Assembly: GCF_033807715.1 (NCBI RefSeq)
Contig: NC_084599.1
Location: 11,551,625 to 11,615,624 of the forward strand
Reading direction: 5' to 3'
Source: Cololabis saira
Taxonomy: Eukaryota > Chordata > Actinopteri > Beloniformes > Belonidae
Length of the DNA stretch: 64,000 nucleotides
The stretch's first letter is position 1; the number at the start of each line of letters is the position of its first letter. Positions 57,930-64,000 of this stretch are shown here, one piece after another. The notes beneath the pieces were generated by a model. The model searched no databases and had not been told where the DNA came from. It saw only the letters and a program-made list of their open reading frames with translations. A program made the position numbers and the translations under genes.

Positions 57930-59116
57930 CTGTGTAATGTTGTCGCGGCTGACGGCGACTGAACTGTGATTTTAACTGTTTTTTATTGAAAATGCTGTGG
58001 ACAGTGAACTGTGTGCAGGAGAGCAATTCAACTGGGACTTGGCTGACAATTGCGCAGGGGTGGGTGTGTCTTCCCTTGTTGTGCTCTCTTCACAGGTGAA
58101 GCAAATCTTGCAATCAAGGCTCTCAGGTGGAGCGGTGATAAAAAGGGGAAACAGATGCGGCGCAGCTGTTGAACGCACGGCAGAGAGACCGACAGCGCTG
58201 GAGGCTGAACGCAGAGGGAGATTCCTGCTTGCCTTCCTGGACGTTGAGAGGGACCCCCGCTTGATCACCTCATTTGTTGGGAACATCGCTCTCTATTTTC
58301 TCACATAGAGGAACGGTCTACCCTGGAGCTTGAACACGAGTGAGTGTAACTTCTCATAACTCAGTCCACTGATTGCACTCTTTTCCTGCCTTCCAGCCTG
58401 GTTTGACTCGCCGACGCTGTTCCTTTCCTGAGAGTCTGCCGGACCACGCCCCCTCCCCTGCCGGACTGATCTCACGTCTGTTTTTCCTGGTGCGGGACGC
58501 CAGAGCTCCCCCAGCGCACACAGTCAGGCGCGCAGAGACTGTAGGCCCTGGGCGGGCCAGTACAGACTGTTGGCTCATTGTATGGCCACGGGTTTTTACC
58601 ACTGACTTTTATCATAGTTTTACTTATTGTCCTTTTTATTATATTGTCTCGGCTGAGCATTTTTAATTCCTATTCTTATTTGTTTTAGGGGCCACTGACT
58701 GACATAATTATCTGGGGGATACAGGATTTGATTGTAGGGAGGGGGGTTGAAGGGGTTTGGGGCCACTATAGATGTTTCACGAGACCTGCTTTTAATGGTG
58801 TTTGCATGTGTTTTGGAAACTTATTGTTTGGTTACCATTGGCTAATGCCGTGATCCTTATTGATTCTGATATTGGTTTCTTGCAGTGGTGTGTCTAGGTC
58901 TCAGTCTAATTCTGGTGGCCAAGCTATTTAATTTGAGCCCCCTCCTCCCGTTGTTGTTTTTAATATTATTAGTGGCAGATCTTAACCCCCAGATTTCTTT
59001 TACCCCAGTGAGCCGAAAATATATTACTTGTTGTTCACTATTGAATAAAGTGTCGTAACCTTCCACCTGCTTCTGTGGTCTATTGGGGATCGAAAAGAAC
59101 CTACCGATTGTGACAT
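57930..59116 (+). repeat. Probable 5' LTR (borders approximate)
   Basis: A non-coding stretch of about 1.2 kb upstream of gag. A TGTAATG start near 57932 and a TGTGACA end near 59110-59116 fit TG...CA. AATAAA at 59044-59049 lies near the end, as expected for R/U5. The sequence right after it, TTGGCGTTGTTGGCGGG, begins with TGG like a primer-binding site; the tRNA was not identified. Confidence 0.6.
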
Positions 59117-59164
59117 AATTTGGCGTTGTTGGCGGGATCCCCAATAGACCACGCATACGATACA

Positions 59165-60181
59165 ATGAGTTACGAACGTCCTGAGGCAGGCACAAGCCAG
59201 CAGGGAGATTTTCACCCCCAAAATGATCCCAACCCCCAGTTGGCGTATGCAGCCATGTTGCCATGGTTCATGGGTGCTTCATGGGTTTCCAAGTTCTGTG
59301 GGGAAGGTGGGGTGGAGATGTATGACAAATGGCGGGCTCAGGTGGAAGCATTCCTGCGGGCACAAAATTTAAATGTGCAACAGCGAGTAGATTTTATTTT
59401 AACTACTTTGGATGGCAAAGCACGCAAACAGATCATGTTAATGCCATCAGAAGATAGAGACACCGATCAGAAAATCCTGGATGTTCTGACAAAAAAGTAT
59501 GGGAGCAACCATTCTCCGGACCAATTGAGGGCAGATTTTTTTGACTGTAAGCAACTGCTGGGGGAGGGCATAGAGGACTTTATTCTGCGTCTTCGTGAGG
59601 CCTTCAACAGGTGGGAGAGCAGTGATCCGGTTAATGTGGGCCCTGCAAATAGTGTCTTACGTGCACAGTTTTCCAGAGGGTTGAGGGATGGCCCAGCAAA
59701 ACGTGAGCTGCAACGAGAGCTCAGACGTGCATCCCCAGCTATGTCATTTGAGGCGGCCTGTGATGAGGCATTGGCCCTAGAGCGGGAGTATGCTAGAGGT
59801 GAGGATGCCATGGCTTGCCAGGCCCAGGCTGTCCCACCACCGCTGAAGTCTATACCCTCAGCCCTGGATATTGAGCAGCTCAAGGAGTCCTTTAGGACTG
59901 AGATGCGACAGGAGATTAAGGAGCAAGTCACATTGCTGGGTAAAACGATCGCAGAGGAATTACGAAGCCAGATGTCTGCCTTTTCTAACCCCCAAGTAGC
60001 ATCCTCTAGACCCCAATTGAGTAACCGGAGGCGTGCAACTAACCGCAGCAATCAAACCTTCCAGTGGGATGAACAGGGTCGTCCTGTATGTAAGGATTGT
60101 GGGGAAGTTGGTCACATTCAACGTTTCTGCCCTAGGAAACAAGTACCCTCCCAGGGTTTTCAGCTTCACCGGCCACTGTAG
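59165..60181 (+). CDS. Gag polyprotein of the Ty3/gypsy element
   Basis: 338 residues from the ATG at 59165 (MSYERPEAG) to TAG at 60179-60181; the frame is open further upstream but without an earlier ATG. Gag forms the particle shell and binds element RNA. The middle resembles the retrotransposon Gag capsid fold (KWRAQVEAFLRAQ ... LLGEGIEDFILRLREAFNRW), about residues 50-180. A helical region rich in Glu and Lys follows. One CCHC zinc knuckle, CKDCGEVGHIQRFC (60089-60130), lies near the C-terminus. The last 46 nt overlap the pol frame. No stop or frameshift breaks it. Confidence 0.92.
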   Translation: MSYERPEAGTSQQGDFHPQNDPNPQLAYAAMLPWFMGASWVSKFCGEGGVEMYDKWRAQVEAFLRAQNLNVQQRVDFILTTLDGKARKQIMLMPSEDRDTDQKILDVLTKKYGSNHSPDQLRADFFDCKQLLGEGIEDFILRLREAFNRWESSDPVNVGPANSVLRAQFSRGLRDGPAKRELQRELRRASPAMSFEAACDEALALEREYARGEDAMACQAQAVPPPLKSIPSALDIEQLKESFRTEMRQEIKEQVTLLGKTIAEELRSQMSAFSNPQVASSRPQLSNRRRATNRSNQTFQWDEQGRPVCKDCGEVGHIQRFCPRKQVPSQGFQLHRPL

Positions 60182-63100
60182 GGCAAGTGACCGGGACCAA
60201 GGCGGGCCTAGATCCCTCTGAAAAGCCTTCATTCGTAGGTCGCTGCCCAGAAGTAAGTGTCAACATCCGTGGCAAGGATATTCCCTGTATCTTAGATACT
60301 GGTTCCCAGGTGACACTCTTTAGCCACTCCCTGTTCCATCGCCACTTTGGGGCCGACCTAATCAAGGACCCTGATGATCTCTCATGGCTGGCCCTAAAAG
60401 CTGCCAATGGGTTGAAGATTCCTTATGTGGGCTATGCAGTGGTGGATATGGCTGTGGGAGGGATTGCGCTACCTGAACAGGGCGTGATTGTTGTGCAAGA
60501 TGACTGTGTGGACACCGAACGTGGGCTGTTGGGCATGAATGTGATATCTCAGTGCTGGGAAATCCTTTTTCAGTGTGGCCACCCGGGGCAGCGAGCTTTC
60601 CGCTCATCTCTCTCACCTTTTGCTGGTCGGGCGTGGGAGAAGGCTTTTGCTGCGTGTAGACAGCTTCAGGCTCTGTCCCCATTGGCCCCAGTGCAGGGCA
60701 CAGCTAAGCTCCACAGACAAGCTCCAGCTGTCATTCCCCCAGAGACGGAAATGATGGTGTGGGCCCATGTTCCCCAAACTATGTGTTCACCAGACACTTT
60801 GGTACTGGTGGAAGACTTATCTGGAGATTCAGAAGGAGACAGAGAATGGCGAGTGGCAAGGACGATTTCTCAAGTACGGGGTGGCAAGGTTCCGGTGAGG
60901 CTGTGTAATCCCCATCCTTTCCAAATTGAGCTGCCTCAACGAAAGGCCCTGGCTGCAGTTTCCCAGATTGAACCCGAGGAAGTGCAGGCCCCAGCGCGGT
61001 TGGAATTGCAGCCCACAGGTCCCCAAGAGGTGGAAGTTAGTGTGTGCCGGGTGGAAGCAGCTGCAGTGCATCATACCCCTGGAGCCACAGCCAGCTGGAA
61101 CCCTGAGGTTAAGCACCCTGCCTTGGAGTTACAAGGGGATGGACTGAGCCCAGAAGAAGAGCATAAGTTGACTGCCTTTTTAGAAAAATGGACAAGCGTG
61201 TTTGCAGCCCACGACGAGGATTTTGGTTGCACCGGTGTTGTGCGCCACCAGATTCCCACCGGGACAGCGCCCCCAAGCCGAGAACGATATAGGCCAGTTC
61301 CACCAAAACTGCACGCTGAACTCAGGGTGCTACTGCAGGGGATGCTCGATAGCGGGGTCATCACGGAAAGCTCAAGCCCATGGGCTGCACCTATAGTTTT
61401 AGTGCGGAAGAAGGACGGCACTTTGAGGTTCTGCGTGGACTACCGGAAGCTCAACGCATTTACTCACAAGGATGCCTTCCCCTTACCCCGCATCGAGGAA
61501 TCATTGACCAGTTTGAAGAAGGCCGCCTGGTACTCAACTCTGGACCTTGCTTCAGGCTACTGGCAGGTTGAGGTAGCCCCAGAAGATCAAGAGAAAACTG
61601 CATTTGCCACAGCGCTGGGGCTCTACCAGTTCACTCGGATGCCTTTTGGTCTCTGTAATGCCCCAGCAACATTTCAACGTTTGATGCAGCGCTGTTTGGG
61701 CTCTTATGTACATGACTACCTTCTGATCTACTTAGATGATGTGATTGTTTACTCCCCGGACTTTCAGTCTCATCTAGACCACCTGGAGGCAGTATTCCAA
61801 CGTTTCTCGGACCATGGGTTGAAACTTCAGCCCCGTAAATGTCGCCTCTTTCAGCGGGAAGTTAAGTACTTGGGCCATGTGGTCAGTTGTGGGGGAGTGG
61901 CTACCGATCCAGAGAAAACTCAAGCTGTGAGGAATTGGCCAGTACCCACCACTACAAAGGAAGTTCGCTCTTTCCTGGGATTTGTGGGGTATTATCGAAG
62001 ATTTGTCCCTTCTTTTTCCCGTCTGGCTGCTCCACTGACCAAGTTGCTTCAGGGCATTGCTGGTCGGGATTCCAGTCCTGTGACTTGGACAGCAGATTGC
62101 CAAGATGCTTTTGAAAAAATGAAAGCAGCTCTCCTCTCAGCCCCTATTCTGGCCTATGCTGATTTTACACTGCCTTTTAAGCTGTACACAGATGCCAGTT
62201 TAGAAGGTCTTGGGGCAGTCCTTTCCCAGGTACAAGAGGGACAGGAAAGGGTCATTGCCTATGCTAGTCGTAGCCTGGTTGGAGCAGAACGCAATGACCA
62301 GAACTACAGCTCTTTCAAGCTAGAGCTCTTGGCTCTGAAGTGGGCGGTGACCGATAAGTTTAAGGACTACCTATGGGGCGCCCAATTCACTGTGTTTACC
62401 GATAACAATCCACTAGTACACCTGGACACTGCCCGTCTTGGGGCTGTGGAGCAAAGGTGGGCGGCCCAACTTTCCAATTACTCCTTTGACCTTAAATATC
62501 GTCCAGGGTCAAGTAACCAGAATGCAGATTTGTTGTCCAGGCTCCCCCAGACTACCAAGGCTACCGTCCAGGCAGACGGACTGCACGTCAGCGTACCCAG
62601 TGCATCAGCCCCAGTGGTAGACCCCCCGGTGTCTGTCAACCTGTGGAGAGAGCGACAGCAGCAGGACGTGGACCTGTCCCAGTTGCGAGGATGGCTCGAA
62701 ACAGGCAAGGCTCCATCCAGCGAATTGAGACGCACCTCCTCCCCATGGCTAAGCCATTTGTTGCAGGAATGGGAGCGATTGATGGAGCAGGACGGGATCC
62801 TCTACCGGCTTGTGGAAGAGCCAGATACAAGGACACCCACCCAACAGCTGATTGTCCCCCCAAAGTATACCCAGGGGCTCTGGGCAGAATACCACCAAGC
62901 GGCAGGACATATGAGTGGGGAGAAGGTGCTGTCGATCCTTCGGAGGCGCTTCTTCTGGCCCAGAATGAGCAAAGAAGTGCAGATTTGGACCAAGGAATGC
63001 CGAACTTGTCAAGTGAGTAAGGCTGGACCACATGCCCGTGCACCACTACAGTCTATAAAGACCAGCTACCCCTGGGAGGTAGTGGGGCTAGACTATTTGT

Positions 63101-64000
63101 CCCTAGGCCGCCCTGGTGACACTTACCCCTATATACTGGTGATGACAGATCTCTTTTCCCGCTATGCCCTGGCAGTTCCTACTAAGGATCAGACTGCAGC
63201 CACAACGGTTAAGGCTCTGTGGACATCCCTAATTCAGCCCTTCGGGTGCCCTGAAAGGCTTTTATCGGATCAGGGAGGTGCTTTTGAGTCAGCTCTAATG
63301 CAGCAGCTTTGTGAGATGTATGGATGCACCAAAGCACGGACCACACCATATCATCCTCAGGGGAATGGAGCTTGTGAACGCTTTAATCAAACCCTGCTTG
63401 GCCTGTTGAGCTCCTTGGACTCCCAGAATCATCCCCGGTGGCACACCAAGTTGCCTGAGCTGCTCCAGGCTTACAACAACTCCACACACGCCAGTACCGG
63501 ATTGGCTCCCCATTATGTGCTGTTTGGCCGACATGCCAGGTTGCCAGTTGATGTGGTTCACCAGGTGTCCCCACCTCAATCGAAGTACACCTTGGATGGG
63601 TGGGTTGAAAGCCATCACCATGCCCTTCGTGAGGCATTTACCAAAGTGAAGGCGCAGGCCGAACGTCGTCAGGCCTGGGATCAGGCTCGATACAACCGGA
63701 CTGCTCATGCCATACCCTTGCTGTCAGGGGAAAGGGTTCTGATAAGGAACTTCCGTCGACGGGCCCAAGGGAAGTTATCTCCCCGATGGGGCCCTCAACG
63801 GTTTGTCATACTGGCACAACCCAATCCCGAACAGCCAGTGTACGTTGTCCGACCAGAGGCCAAGGAAGGACCTGTCCGTACAATTCATCGCAACAATTTG
63901 CGTTTGTGTATCTTTGATCCGGCAACTACTGCTTTCCCAGTGGATGACAGGGACTCTAGCCAAGAACGTCCCCCATTGGAAGACCTTCTGACAAAGGTAC
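60136..64000 (+). CDS. Pol polyprotein of the Ty3/gypsy element, partial at right edge
   Basis: The frame is open for all 1288 codons to the window end, in the -1 frame relative to gag. Domains in order: protease (ILDTGSQVTLF, 60295), reverse transcriptase (VRKKDGTLRFCVDYRKLN, 61407; FGLCNAPATFQR; catalytic YLDD 61729-61740), RNase H (YTDAS 62185; FTDNNPLVHL 62395), integrase zinc finger (H 62893, H 62908, C 62998, C 63007), DD35E core (D 63091, D 63268, E 63376) and a GPY/F-like module (RWGPQRF near 63784). All catalytic residues are present. No chromodomain is visible before the edge. Made as a Gag-Pol fusion by frameshifting. Confidence 0.93.
60154..60194 (+). promoter_or_regulatory. Predicted -1 ribosomal frameshift signal
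   Basis: In the 46-nt gag/pol overlap, GGGTTTT (60154-60160) has the X XXY YYZ form and sits in the right phase (gag codons GGT TTT). An 8-nt spacer leads to a stem: CCGGCCACT (60169-60177) against AGTGACCGG (60186-60194), nine positions with one mismatch, loop 8 nt. Slippage joins gag to the open pol frame. Confidence 0.7.

Larger units (their letters stand above)
57930..64000 (+). mobile_element. Ty3/gypsy LTR retrotransposon, 3' end outside window
   Basis: Order LTR, gag, protease, reverse transcriptase, RNase H, integrase is that of the Ty3/gypsy (Metaviridae) group. Gag and pol are open throughout, so the copy looks young. The 3' LTR and the end of pol are beyond the window. It appears inserted in the hAT remnant to its left. 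The left border is approximate because no second LTR is available. Confidence 0.9.

Noticed and set aside
59120..59164. Upstream extension of gag by 15 codons
   Set aside because: It would have to start at TTG and overlaps the primer-binding-site-like region; the ATG at 59165 is preferred.

Overview
The window is nuclear DNA of a ray-finned (teleost, probably percomorph) fish. Three vertebrate genes with consensus introns can be read, all on the minus strand: the 5' end of unc13a (Munc13-1; four coding exons at 448-9749, continuing off the left edge), hmg20b (eight coding exons, 15069-18900) and eef2 (13 coding exons, 25882-33292). The rest is dominated by fish-type mobile DNA: Rex1, Rex3, Penelope-like, Tc1, hAT, piggyBac-type and Ty3/gypsy sequences, plus very long CA, TA, TATG and CCAT microsatellites.

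Layout. 1-10.1 kb: unc13a exons, with a hAT miniature element and old LINE/Penelope debris in its introns and a CpG-rich, CRE-bearing promoter near 10.1 kb beside a 112-bp miniature transposon. 10.25-15 kb: microsatellites and a decayed LINE. 15-19.35 kb: hmg20b, whose first intron holds a Tc1 element with an uninterrupted DD34E transposase. 19.7-23.3 kb: a 3.5-kb DNA transposon I cannot place in a superfamily, with 32-bp terminal inverted repeats, about nine dispersed copies of a GTAACAGGGTGGAC-like motif and a decayed transposase-like gene cut by a Rex3 insertion. 25.9-33.4 kb: eef2, with TATA, CRE and a 5'TOP start, and a C/D snoRNA (SNORD37 candidate) in its sixth intron. 33.5-44.3 kb: mostly non-genic, with an inverted repeat, Rex1 debris and a repeat/MITE/solo-LTR nest. 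44.3-46.9 kb: a Rex3 copy split by a hAT element. 49.5-54.1 kb: LINE remains, including a 2.9-kb Rex1 copy. 54.2-57.9 kb: a teleost repeat and a broken hAT with a piggyBac-type hairpin MITE inside. From about 57.9 kb to the window end: a Ty3/gypsy retrotransposon with open gag and pol and a probable -1 frameshift signal; its 3' end lies outside the window.

The cellular genes act separately: UNC13A in synaptic-vesicle priming, HMG20B in the LSD1/CoREST co-repressor, eEF2 in ribosomal translocation. The most informative material is the set of nested insertions, whose target-site duplications and in-window empty-site comparisons give a relative order of events.
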